NCBI GenBank assembly: GCA_964059195.1
Contig: CAXKWD010000006.1
Location: 174,218,825 to 174,282,824, forward strand
Direction of reading: 5' to 3'
Source of the DNA: Ectobius pallidus
Lineage: Eukaryota > Arthropoda > Insecta > Blattodea > Ectobiidae
DNA: 64,000 nt
Both the position numbers and the translations under genes were made by a program. This document shows, piece after piece, positions 45,945 through 56,841 of the stretch; position 1 is the first letter of the stretch; each line of letters starts with the position of its first letter. The notes under the pieces were generated by a model, which did no database searches, had not been told where the DNA came from, and saw only the letters and a list, made by a program, of their open reading frames with translations.

Positions 45945-47063
45945 CTAGCTTAAAAGGCCCGGCGTCGCCCGGGTTTTTTTTATTTGTAATTGGAAATTAA
46001 CTTATGAAGGACTTTCGATTTTTAAATGCTAGGTCCTTATATAAGTATTTATAATTTGAAATAGGAAGAACGACTTATTACACTCAGAAAATGCTTGATA
46101 TAGTTTTTTTTATGGCTCATAGAAGATGTACAATTTTGCATCCCATCGCTCGAACAGTGGACAGCAAGCCTGGTAGGGGTTCAAATAAGAAGAAACAGAA
46201 ATTCCTGTAACATAAAATTGTAATATCGAGGTGTAAAATTTTATTTCTCATTCTCATTTTACCATAAAACTGTTTTGGGGATGAAATTAAACAGAAATGC
46301 AATTTCACTTTCATACTTCTCTCCCCAAAACATATTACCATACCTCGTATTGTTTTCTCTATGTCCAGGGTAGAGAAAGTTATGTGACTCCATTATTTTC
46401 GTGGATTTCATTCTTCAATATTTATTTATAACATGGTCTTGTGGTTAGCGTCGCTGACTACAGATCCGTCGGCCCGGGTTCGATTCCCGGTACCTCCTCG
46501 GATTTTCCTGAGGTAGGGAGGTCTGGTAGGGGTGCACTCAGCCTCGTGATTCCAAATTGAGGAGCTATTTGATAGAGAAGTAGCGGCTCCGGTCAAGAAC
46601 ACCACCATTAACGGCCGTGGGTGTCGGCATGCTGACCACATGCCCCCCAATCCTGCATCTGCCTACGGGAGATGACGCAGCGGTCGGGTGGTAGGCCAAG
46701 TCCCTTCAGGGATGTAGCGCCACGGAGTTTAGTTTTTATAACATGAATTATATTGATAACTTTTCTTATTTGTTAAACTTGCATTTCATTTAATTCCAAA
46801 CCCATCTGATACCACTGGCAACAATATGTTCTGTGATTTGGATTTGATAATTCTGTGTAAAAATGGATAAGTATTCTCAAAAACATTTGATTTTTTGTCA
46901 TTTAAATCAATTTTTTTTTTCAAAATTCTTTCTTAGTAAGCACTTACATTATGAAACGAAGCTACTGTCAAAATTCCAAGTCTCTACCTGTTATAGTTTA
47001 GGCTCTACGTTGATTCCTGTCAGTCAGTCAGTCAGTCAGGACAAAGCCTTTTATATATATAGA
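45945..47063 (-). mobile_element. Helitron-like non-autonomous element, both ends
   Basis: Minus strand begins TCTATATATATAAAAGGCTT, tgtcctgactgactg and ends gcccgggcgacgccgggc, cttttaag, CTAG (45945-45948), followed by T. A family B SINE (46436-46734) is inserted in it. The net length of about 810 bases matches the 787-base relative at 38117-38903. Confidence 0.82.
46436..46734 (+). mobile_element. tRNA-derived SINE (family B), copy 2
   Basis: Same head and body as 36231-36566. Flanked by an 11-base target duplication tttataacatg at 46425-46435 and 46735-46745. Inserted into a Helitron-like element. Confidence 0.9.
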
Positions 47064-47110
47064 GATAGGTGCAAAACATGTAGTATAAAGCTTCTTGCTG
47101 ATATTATATA

Positions 47111-47641
47111 CAGAGTGTTAATTATTAACACCGAAATATTTTACCTGTGTATAGAGGCGACATCTACAAGCAACCTTTATTAGGAGATTTTTGCTCTATG
47201 GATTCAATTTTCCCTGTTACAACATAAAATCTCTTATGGCATGACCGCCACTGACTTCTAACATTTGAAAAAAATGCTAAACAAAAGAACTTCGTTGTTA
47301 ACACTGGAGTTATGAATAAAAGGAACTAATTCAGTGGCAGTCAGTCATGTGATTAGTCTGTAATTTTGCAGATTATGAAAACACTAAATTATGATATAGC
47401 TGTTGATGAACGGTTAAGGATCAGATTTTTAACCATCACTAAGAAGGCATGAAGTCAATTTAACGAAAATTTTAACCCTATTTCGCTTCATTATTGACTT
47501 ATGAGCACCAAATTGCAATGTCTTTAATGCCCTATAGCATACACATGTTATGCCACAGAGCAGAAATCTCCTAATAAAAGTTGCCTGTCAATGTACCCTC
47601 TATACATAGGTAAGATATTTCGGTGTTATTTATTAACACCC
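47111..47641. mobile_element. MITE A, copy 4 (uninterrupted)
   Basis: cagagtgttaattattaaca to tgttatttattaacaccc. About 531 bases with no nested insert, so it defines the family length. Orientation of the interior is opposite to copies 1-3. Confidence 0.85.
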
Positions 47642-47687
47642 TATATATACTTGTTCAGGAAGGTTCAGAGAATTCTGTTCCGCTAAT

Positions 47688-48553
47688 CCCCGGTTTCTGT
47701 AAACTCGCGAAATACCTATGGGTAAATTATCCAATGGAAAGAATTTACACAAGAATAACACTATACAAACACAATAGTATATTGCGACACAAGGGCGGAA
47801 AAGCACGTTTACGGGTCGAGGAAACAGATTGAAAACCCGAGGCGCAGCCGAGGGTTTTTAAGTTTTCGAGACCCGTAAATGCCTTTACGGTCCGTGTGTT
47901 GCATGCTATTTTTTGCACGACGGCTACTTATATCAATTTAATTATATTAATTGTGATATTACCAGAAAATATTATGTATATACAGTCTTGAAGAATGGTG
48001 CTTATTTCAGAATGGGATTCGCATTTGTTAATGTTTATGGCAACCGAATATTTATAAAGCGGGGAGGTCTTGGTCATTTCTGCTCGCAAATAAGCATTTG
48101 CGGGCGGTAAAGTAACTTTCCGCCCGTCGCCTCTAGCAACAAGATTGCGTGTGGTAATGTCAAGTTACGATCCATGTAAACAACTTTCGTAAGTAACACT
48201 TACTAGCTAAGAAGTGCAAAAATAATTTAAAGATAGCAATCACATACACGAGTGGCGAGTTTCTAGATAAATGTCCTCTGGGTAAATGTGAAAATGACAG
48301 AAAAAATATTCCTACAAACTCGGGCTAGATTTTTCCAAGGGTAAATCGTCGGGTTAATTTATCCTTTCATGGATGGCTGGATAAAATTTAACCTCTCATA
48401 GGATCAATAATAATAATTTAAACAATGAGAATCAAAGCCTTCTGATTTAAATTAACTGTACAACTCCAAGGCCCTCCTCATTATATCATTAGGGACTAAT
48501 TTGCCCATGGATAATTTATCCATAGGTATTTCATGAGTTTATAGAAACCGGGC
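47688..48553. mobile_element. MITE D, copy 2
   Basis: Ends ccccggtttctgtaaactcg, cgaaatacctatgggtaaat and the complement at 48515-48553. Carries a complete family E element. Confidence 0.82.
47775..48222 (-). mobile_element. TIR repeat family E, copy 3, nested in MITE D
   Basis: Begins tagtatattgcgacacaagg and ends agctaagaagtgcaaaa (inverted relative to copies 1, 2 and 4). Because MITE D copy 1 is uninterrupted at this point (caaacacaaataatttaaag), this copy shows the full extent of family E, about 448 bases. Confidence 0.82.
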
Positions 48554-48869
48554 ATAAAACGAATAATGGTTATTTTTGTCCCTTCACTGTTATTGCCGGA
48601 AGACATGTAGTGAGTGATACCTCAGTTCAGACCACAACCTTATGCACAGTGATGGCCATAGCTCCTTCTTACTGTAATCTTGTATACTAGGCGACATCAA
48701 GGGTCTGCTTTATGGGCACACGAGTTCATGTTTGTGACCCCTTCACAATGTTTCCTCTTCAAGAACATCGACACCTTCACAAGCACTGAGGTGACTCAAA
48801 GGTAAGGGGGTTGGCATCAGTATGGATACGCAAATACAATGCAATTTTACTACATTCACAGCCTCTTCT
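48554..48869. other. Intergenic, nothing recognised
   Basis: No supportable features. Confidence 0.4.
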
Positions 48870-49823
48870 TCTAATATATAAAATCGAAAGTGTGTATGTA
48901 TGTATGTATGTTTGTTCCTTATACAAATCTACATTTCTTTACCAATTTACACGACATTTTGCACACATACCCAGTTAAGCCCGGGAAGTATAGCTGTCAA
49001 CATTAAAATTGAAACAAATCAGTCCTTCCCTTGAAAATTATATAATTTCTGTGAATATTCTACTGAAAAAAATGAAATGTTGTTCAGTTCACATGGCAAC
49101 AGTGAATTGTTTACTGTGATTACATAGGGCCTTGGCAACTATATAGCCTAATGCTGGACTTTAACGAATTATGTTTCCATGTAATATATTGGCGAAAATA
49201 ATTACTGAAAAATGAATTATACGAAAATAAAGCACAGTGTGATGCAGTCACATAACTTTTTCTACCCTCGACATAAGAAATATTTTCTCACTTCGCATTT
49301 TTATGTCGAAGAATAGGTCGTATTGCAAGGGACAACTTAAGTGTGTGAGTATGCTATATCAGAAGTCTGTAAATAATCCTTTCCCCTTATACCTTATCCA
49401 TAGCTGTAGGCTTTGTATTAGTTGAGAAATAGGGATGTTTATCATAGGCCCTAAGCATGGGGTGGAACATTTTGAGTCCTATGCTCGCAGTATATTATGT
49501 CCCGGGTTTTAGGGGAGGAAAGTATGAAAGTCATACTGCATTTCTCTTTTATTTCAGCCCTGAAACGGTTGTATGGTAACATGAGAATGAGAAATAAAAT
49601 TTTCCGTCAACCCCTCCCAAGCATGATGTTTAGAAGCAACGGAATGCAGCATTCGACATCCTCTATGAGCCATAAAAAGCTATATCTGGCATTTTCTGAT
49701 GGAATAGTTTGAGTGTGATAAATCCTTTTCTTCATTTCAAGTTCTACATACATAAAGTCCTCCATAAGTTAATTTCAAATTAAAAAATACAAAGCCTGGG
49801 CGACGCCGGGCCTTTTCAGCTAG
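48870..49823 (+). mobile_element. Helitron-like non-autonomous element, both ends
   Basis: Begins TCTAATATATAAAATCGAAA, gtgtgtatgtatg and ends gcctgggcgacgccgggc, cttttcag, CTAG (49820-49823), followed by T. Sister of 31202-32217. Noncoding. Confidence 0.85.
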
Positions 49824-49824
49824 T

Positions 49825-50145
49825 ACTCTATATAAGTACGTGAAGTGAGAAATATGTATTGTTGGCCATGCTTACTGTAAAGAAAATCTGAGGGGAATAT
49901 TCGATAAATTTCGGAAATTATTCTTAATGGCGGAAAGTTTGCAGTCACTTGTTTTGTCTTCTTTTTTTTAGTTTGTCCATAGCCTGCGTTTTCAGTCGCA
50001 TAATTCAAAGAAGAGGCTATAAGGTATTTATAGCATAATTAGCGTAAAATTGTGTCTTGCGATTCTGTACAAGGATATGTGAATACTGCTAACTTTTATT
50101 TGGGCAGAGGAAGTTATGTGACTTTCACATCAGATTTTTATTAAA
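49825..50145 (+). repeat. Interspersed repeat, copy of 19055-19385
   Basis: ctctatataagtacgtgaag, aatatgtattgttggcc, gcagaggaagttatgtgact. Confidence 0.75.
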
Positions 50146-50219
50146 CAATTTCGGTAAGATGGAAATTAAAGTAGGCCCTATTTACTGTCCTTTTTCATTA
50201 TTATCCATCGAATTACAAA

Positions 50220-50530
50220 AATACGTATACCACCCAGCGAGGTGTACGCATTCAAGTTCAGATCCCAGGTTCAAATCCCGTGGTCGGCTAATTTGACATG
50301 GGTTTTTTCATGGTTTCCCCAGTCGTAAAAACAGATGCCGAATTGGATATTTACATACCATGAATCATCCTGTATCATATCCATTTAAATTAATATCAGT
50401 TGAAATTTACTCCATAAAGTACTCTAAAAATAGAAAATAATTGACAATCAATAGTTCCATGACCTACTCTACTGTATAGACACAGATCCCGAACTCATGA
50501 TATGGCCTCGCAGCTAAAAGGAGTATATAC
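50220..50530 (+). mobile_element. tRNA-derived SINE (family D), copy 1
   Basis: Degenerate head (cccagcgaggtgtacgcatt) with B box ggttcaaatcccg at about 50268-50281, body gtcggctaatttgacatggg, catggtttccccag, tail region shared with 20415-20640. Confidence 0.65.
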
Positions 50531-50629
50531 ATAGCTGAAATAAAAATAATAATGTATACCATTATCATTATTTTTGGTACCTTTGAAAACAATGAGCGGA
50601 CATATCGCATTATTTTCATTTTACTTTCT

Positions 50630-51075
50630 CGCATATACGTAGTATAGAGAAAGTATTGTGATCGTGACAAAAAATCGAAGTCGAGATAACACCGGGAGAG
50701 CACGTTTCATGAAGCCTAGAAACCGAAAAAAATATTTTTGGAATGACGTCTGTCCGTCTGTCCGTCTGTCCGTCTGTCCGTCTGTCCGTCTGTCCGTGGA
50801 CAAGCACAGCGGGTAAACGGTTCATTGTATTTACTTCATTTTTTGAATTAAGAACTTTTTCGAAATTTTGTCGAACCGCCCAGAAATTTAGTTTTACAAC
50901 TGAAATATTAAGGGGACTTTTCATGAAAACTTTTTTAAAAAATTTGTTTTTTGAAAAAATGGCTCTAACGATTTTAATAAAAATTTAAAATTGTAAAGTC
51001 TTATCTGTGACTAATAAAATGGCTATATCCGTATTTCCGCAAAAATGACTTAAGGGGCACTTTACTCGTATCCAT
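50630..51075 (+). repeat. Interspersed repeat with (GTCCGTCT)n
   Basis: Colinear with 18500-18900: gtatagagaaagtattgtga, then a GTCCGTCT microsatellite (50748-50798), aaggggacttttcatgaaaa, aaaatggctctaacg. Confidence 0.7.
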
Positions 51076-51379
51076 TTTCAATTTTTCTAGATTATATCCA
51101 TTACAGTAGGCGATACATGAAAACCTATCACAGTAAAGTTGTAGAAAAATTTAAAATGAACATTTTTTGTTTAACACATTTCTTTGTACATTTAACAGAT
51201 ATCAAGATAAAAACGAAATAAGGACAGCTTGAATGCGAATTTCAGAACATAAATGTAAATTAAAATATGAATGACATTTTGTTGCCCCTAGCAACAAGAA
51301 AACTATAGGCCTAATGTACTTATTGTTGTGAAATGCATTCAGTTTAGCTCAGTCGCAATGAACACACTAAAACCAATTA

Positions 51380-51595
51380 CAGCGAGGTGGTAGGCCTATG
51401 GGCTAACAGGGAAGAGGTCCTGAGTTCAAGTCAAACCTCGTTGCCGCCCAAATTGACTTGGGTTTTTCATGGTTCCGTCGTTCGCAAAGGCAAACGCCGG
51501 GTTTGTAGGACTTGCTTATTTTCCATAACTCATCGCCGCTATGTCACTGGATATTATAATCGTTTAAACTGAATATCACATAAGACATCACTAAA
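51380..51595 (+). mobile_element. tRNA-derived SINE (family D), copy 2
   Basis: agcgaggtgg, B-box-like gagttcaagtcaaac, ccaaattgacttgggttttt, catggttcc and gcaaacgccggg, parallel to 50240-50350. Contains TAGGCCTA at 51391-51398 in the A-box region. Confidence 0.6.
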
Positions 51596-51633
51596 CAATA
51601 GAAACATGACGCGAATGAGTTGTTAATATAGAC

Positions 51634-52187
51634 CAGCGTTTCTCAACCTATGGTCCCGCGGACTACCGGTGGTCCGCGAACACGGTGCAGATGGGCCGCA
51701 GACATAATTAATTAAAACATATCATAAAGCAAGTGGGAAGTAAAGAAGTAGAAATTTTTCACATAAAATGGACACTAGATGTCAAAGGTTTGAAATCTTC
51801 GAAAATACAGGTCATATGGACTAAATTTGACTAATATTGAGCAAAAAAAAAAACAGGAACTCTGCAAGAGGGGTCAAGCTCAACCGTCTCATTAAAAGTG
51901 AGTAATAACATAATTCCTAATTATATTATCAAATTGGTAATACATATTAAAGTGTGCTCAAAATATAATTTTACTGTCAATAGTTTCATTCCAATTCAAT
52001 AACTGTGTTTCCGTCGGATTAAGAAAAAATGTATTTCGTTAAAACGACCTATAATTTAATACCCCAAATATTAAGAATATAGGCCTACATATAGCCTACT
52101 TTTAAAAATTGGATGTAAAATTTGGGGTCCGTAAAGTTTTTTACTCATTTTAGAGGTCCTCGGGTTCAAAAAGGTTAAGAAACGCTG
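51634..52187. mobile_element. hAT-type MITE with 8-bp target duplication
   Basis: Ends cagcgtttctcaacct and aggttaagaaacgctg. Flanked by a perfect 8-base duplication atatagac (51626-51633 and 52188-52195), as hAT elements produce. The cagcgtttctcaacc terminus, and the ggtccgcg words next to it, are typical of Charlie-like hAT ends. 554 noncoding bases. Confidence 0.9.
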
Positions 52188-52265
52188 ATATAGACTAATG
52201 TTTCACGCAAACATACTAAACACGTGGTATGACCTACATGCAGTTAAAGCGCGCAATATAACCTA

Positions 52266-52815
52266 AGTAGTAGTAGTAGTGGTGGCGAAATTCAAATATA
52301 AGTCGCCCCTTAATCTTCCCCATTCGATATTCACATTTTGCACGGACTGTGTGATGTATTTTGTTTGTGAGCGAAGCAGAGTGACCAACTGCCCTTGTAT
52401 ACTGTTGCATATAGCTAAATAATGCATAACACTAACCACATAGTTAAGTGCGCGAAGCGGAGGCGGCAGCCGTAGCGAAGCGCCCTTGCATTTTCGAATA
52501 ATGTACGATTCACTGTTTGTAGGTTTCGAATATGTGGCATATTATATCTCCCGCAAGGTTTGTCAGCCTGCCACCTCTCGTCTAGCGGTAAGACGTCACA
52601 CCTCCCGCAAGGTTTGTCAGCCTGCCACCTCTCGTCTAGCGGTAAGACGTCACACCTCCAACGTCCAATCACGAGTTTCTTCATAATACTAGGACAGAAG
52701 AATTTGCTAGATCGTGGTATAAAAGAAACTGCATCGATGAAAATAGGTTGGGTGGGACCGATTTATCCCAAGGTGCGACTTATATTTGAATTTTCCCGTA
52801 GTAGTAGTAGTAGTA
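52266..52815. mobile_element. TIR element J with TAG microsatellite ends
   Basis: Left tagtagtagtagtggtggcg, aaattcaaatataagtcgc and right gcgacttatatttgaatttt, cccgtagtagtagtagtagt are inverted. The interior includes the 56-base tandem duplication at 52546-52657. Noncoding. Confidence 0.65.
52546..52657. repeat. Tandem duplication of a 56-base unit
   Basis: ctcccgcaaggtttgtcagc, ctgccacctctcgtctagcg, gtaagacgtcacac twice in succession, essentially identical, so recent. The gtctagcggtaagacg part resembles a tRNA A box but no B box follows. Confidence 0.85.
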
Positions 52816-52829
52816 CTAATAATATGCAG

Positions 52830-53252
52830 TTCTACTGTCATTGATTATTATTATTGTTATTATTCTTATTATTATTTCACGGTAAAAGCATTGAACATAA
52901 AGATCGACCCTGATGCTTTCCGTTCTAGATACTTGTTAGTTTTATGAAAATGTAATAAGTAAAATTTAATTGTCTCTTTAATTTAATTTTTTCTGTGCTA
53001 GCCTTTAACACGTATATGCGAGAAAGTTTGTGCAACGTATTTTTGCACCATTTATTTACTCGGTTATCGACAAAATTCAGAGCTCGAAACGAAAGTGAAA
53101 TGAAATGAAATGAAATAACTAACTTCTGGAACAATGTCGTTTCTATCCCATTCGTTAAATCAAGTTGAAAATCTAGAGCGTAAGTTATTAATATTCTGAA
53201 AATTTGATAACTACATTAAGGATCATAACCTAGGCCTATACTTGTATTTCAA
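52830..53252. other. Intergenic, nothing recognised
   Basis: A short GAAAT microsatellite at about 53094-53117; otherwise no supportable features. Confidence 0.4.
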
Positions 53253-53660
53253 CTAGAAAATAGCCCGTGGCTTTGCCACGGTTAAAATGCTTAAATACGA
53301 AACTTACAGGTCTAGAATCCTCAAGGCACTGACAATACATTTACAAAAGCCAGCGCTGGCTTCATTTTTTTTATTTAAAATATCTCATCATATACTATCG
53401 CTTTTTTCCTTAAGAATATAATTCGTTCCTACCAGTATTTATTAGGCTATATCGTAAGTTTTATGCAGTTCCAAAGCTACCTGTGAACACTGATAATTCG
53501 TATCGTTTCTCAACTGTTTGTTCACAGATGAATATGATGTGAATTTGATTTGATAAAGTCAGTGTAATTTTCAGAAATTATATAATTTTTGGAGGGAAGG
53601 AGTGGTTTGTTTGGATTTTTATTGTCCACGATACTTCCAGGGTTAAATTATCAATATATT
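53253..53660 (-). mobile_element. Helitron-like 3' end and body piece
   Basis: CTAG at 53253-53256, then aaaatag, cccgtggc, ttt, gccacgg, a perfect inverted hairpin just inside the terminus. The interior words accaaagctacctgtg-like (53470) resemble other Helitron-like copies. A second Helitron-like 3' hairpin, ggttcccgcggcttagcccg, begins at about 53665. Confidence 0.5.
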
Positions 53661-53689
53661 ATAGCTGGTTCCCGCGGCTTAGCCCGCCA

Positions 53690-55560
53690 TTATTAATTGA
53701 CTCCAGGATTTTAAAGAAATTTACACTGGTAGATTATTAAAAATGTTTGTGGTTCAGAGCTGTGAAAATTGTAAGTAAAAATAATATTAGAATTTTTGTT
53801 CATTGTGTTCATTTCACTTAGGCCTTATATAATAAAGAAACGCTTTTCCTAATTTTGTACTCTTCGTGAAAGTTTAGACTGCTAAAGACGAACTTCGCCA
53901 AGTATACCCGATGTCTCACGAAGTGAATTTTTAGGGCCGTTTAATTGTATAAGAGTACATAACTTACTAAAATATTACAAACTCTATTAACTGTATTCCA
54001 CATACCTTACAACGCAGATAACAAATGAACTTAGAATATTTTCATAAGTTGTCCGTAATTTCTTTTTTATTGATCTGTAAGATATGGCAATGTTCCCAGG
54101 TGTGTAGAAATTGAATAAATTTCAACTCGCATTATTTTATCATTATCAGCCACACTTTACTATACTATTCCATACACTGTAAAGGTAATAAGTCTTTTTC
54201 TACTAATACTTTATTCTCAAATCCATGTGATACAGATTTCGTGATCTTAAAATATTGTAATCAAACGAATTACTCTGATTAAGAAAAGGTCTACATTTGC
54301 CGTCAAAAGAATTTTAGTCATAAGATTTTAGAATAAGAGGTTGGATTTCAGTATGATTAAGTCCTTAAAAGGTTTTAGAACTGGTTACAGTGTTATAATC
54401 CAACCAAAAAAATCCCTTTATTCAAGCCTACAGGCTGAGGTAGATTTCGAAGTGCTTTTGGTTTAATTTACTGTCGCTGCGTAGCACTCTTCTTCTTTAG
54501 CCTTGGCATGACAAACCCGCAATAATAACTACAAAAAAAGAGGAAAGAGAACTTTTTCAAACATTCAAATCTCACCTTATATGAGAACTATCAAGAAACT
54601 AGTTATTGATTTGTAGAATACTCATCAAGAGCTCTTCAACGATACCCCACAAGACGTAGTTTCAAAAATTTCGAATTTCCATCCCCCACCCCCACTCGTA
54701 CCCCCAAAACCCCCGAATCGTTGGTGTCACTGTAAACTCCATAGGGAGTACTCTAATTTATTCAAACAAAGTTTTCCTCTATACTTCATAGGGGCCGAGA
54801 TATATATGTTTTAAAACTTCAACCCCCTTCCCTTACCACCCCCTTGGGCCAATTTTGCTCATTAACGAACTTGTTCGAACTATTGGGCCTAGAAATAACA
54901 TAATAAAATTTGGTTTAAATATCTTCAAAATTACGGCCGCTAGCGTGTAAAGATATATATCACAATTTTTTTTTTTTTTTGAACAGGCGGTGGTTTCGTT
55001 CTTAGGGAGGCATGGAACGTAAAGATATGAAAGAATTTTTCGAAAATCATGACATGGTATCCATTGCAATAGGTAGGTTTTTCTTCTTAATCTACCTAAA
55101 AGCGATACATCAAAAAGCCAATAGAAAGGAAACAAGATTTGCAGTGAAAATGTGAAAACAGATGTCATCAAATATGTGAATAACGAAATTTCATAACTGT
55201 ATACGTATAGGCCTTGGTACAGAAACAAAACACAAGCAATCCAGACTTAACCACCAAATTAAAATTAATCAGCTGATATTAGTGTTCATATCTCTATGAA
55301 ACAAGATTTTTGTTAACTAATAAATAATATTGAAAGTTTTAATATTATTAACTAACAACCAGATGGCCGCGATTATTTACTCAACTGCTAGATGATTTAT
55401 TTAAGAGAAAAAATTATAACATTAAATTTATTAACACTGACATAGTTTTTACATTAATTGCATGAATTACATAATTTTATTCTTAATTATATTGTTTTTT
55501 CTGTAACAAACATAAATAATTAATCGAATGGGCATAAACGCGAAATTAAACTATTAAAAC
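53690..55560. other. Intergenic with fragments of element F
   Basis: Pieces of TIR element F at about 54215-54375 and 55225-55365 (atctctatgaaacaagattt). Pyrimidine-rich ccccaccccc words at 54680-54850. The 131-residue frame on the minus strand at 54833-55228 has no family features and I do not call it. Confidence 0.45.
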
Positions 55561-55986
55561 TTAATGTCCATGGGAAGACGTCTATTCATAATGGATAAAA
55601 TCGGTTGACCTGTTTCGGAGTAATGCTCAATTTAGTGCCTATTTTATGGTAATATACGTATTCGAAAGAATTTATAAAAAAATGAAAATCAGTTATCTTG
55701 ACAACATAGCCTATTGTTTTACTGTGATCTTATAAGGCCTTGGAAATTAAAATACAGGTAGCTTTGACAAAAAACACTATTGATTTACATGCGCTTATCC
55801 GTTAAAATGACCCAGGTGGCCGAGATGGTAGACCTTTCTTCTTCCGTAAGCCCTGCTTAATGAATAAATCTGGAGCTTAACTTTGAAATCAATTAAAAAA
55901 AACATATTCTGCATATCATAATTGCAGTCATAACTGATTAAACAAAAACATACAGGCACTTTGTTACATCAGTTTACCTGATTTTA

Positions 55987-56040
<54 letters not shown>
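55560..56040. repeat. Interspersed repeat, GTCTGTCCG family relative, with (AT)n
   Basis: ggagtaatgctcaatttagt, tttatggtaatata, cttccgtaagccctgcttaa and ggagcttaactttgaaatc match 10570-10860 and 24500-24760. It ends in an AT microsatellite at 55988-56038. Confidence 0.7.
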
Positions 56041-56042
<2 letters not shown>

Positions 56043-56841
56043 TTATAATGTAAAAATGTGTAATAAATTAACAACTGAAGAATTATTTCTTTTAAAATAA
56101 CTTATACTGCAGATAATCCAAAGATTCTAGATTATGTTGTTCATATGATATTTACAAATAGATAGCAAAAAGAATCACTCAGAAATATTGGTATGTATGA
56201 AAATTACAGCGAGCCTGATACATTGTACCACATGAGGGGGACGAAAAATGGGCACCGAATCTACAGTTCTGGACTCACAAAATAACCTTCTTAGCTTTAA
56301 AAACTTTTGCAAAAGCTGCACTACTCGAAAAAGTAAACATAGAATAACACATTCATGGTGGATGGCCAATTGGCCACTACCCAGTCCAAGCGAGGTTTTT
56401 GAGGGGTTTCCCTCGCTCTCAGGCGAATGCCGGATTGGATAATCATCCCCTCACACAGAAATACTGCAACACACACTAGAAAACATCTCCACACAAAACA
56501 ATCAACACACCAAAGAAAGCTAAAACTGACATCACTGCGAGAAAGCCAAACTTGAGCCACTTAAATCTGAAACAAGTACACAGCCCAAACATATAATAAA
56601 CACCATATATCCCATAAGGATGGGCAACCCTAGGTACACACGTCAAACAATTGGTTAGCAAAATTTGGTTTGACCGGAGTTAATCAACTTCATTTTTGGG
56701 CACTCCGGGGGTAAGGGTGGGCACACACACACACAAAAATGTATATTATTAGCAAGTTCTATGAAACGGAGACGAGATGGACAGGAATAGGTCCAGGCTA
56801 CAGTAAGTTTTAGATCTGACAGAATGAATTGATGATGCTGT
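56041..56841. other. 3' flank of the second receptor
   Basis: Includes a SINE-like piece at 56355-56450 (gaggggtttccctcgctctc), a CA microsatellite at about 56722-56735, and a small element F fragment near 56745-56770. No clear polyadenylation signal was identified for the receptor on the minus strand. Confidence 0.4.

Noticed and set aside
54833..55228. 131-residue minus-strand frame
   Set aside because: No domain, signal or conserved word; it spans repeat-like pyrimidine-rich sequence and an element F fragment.
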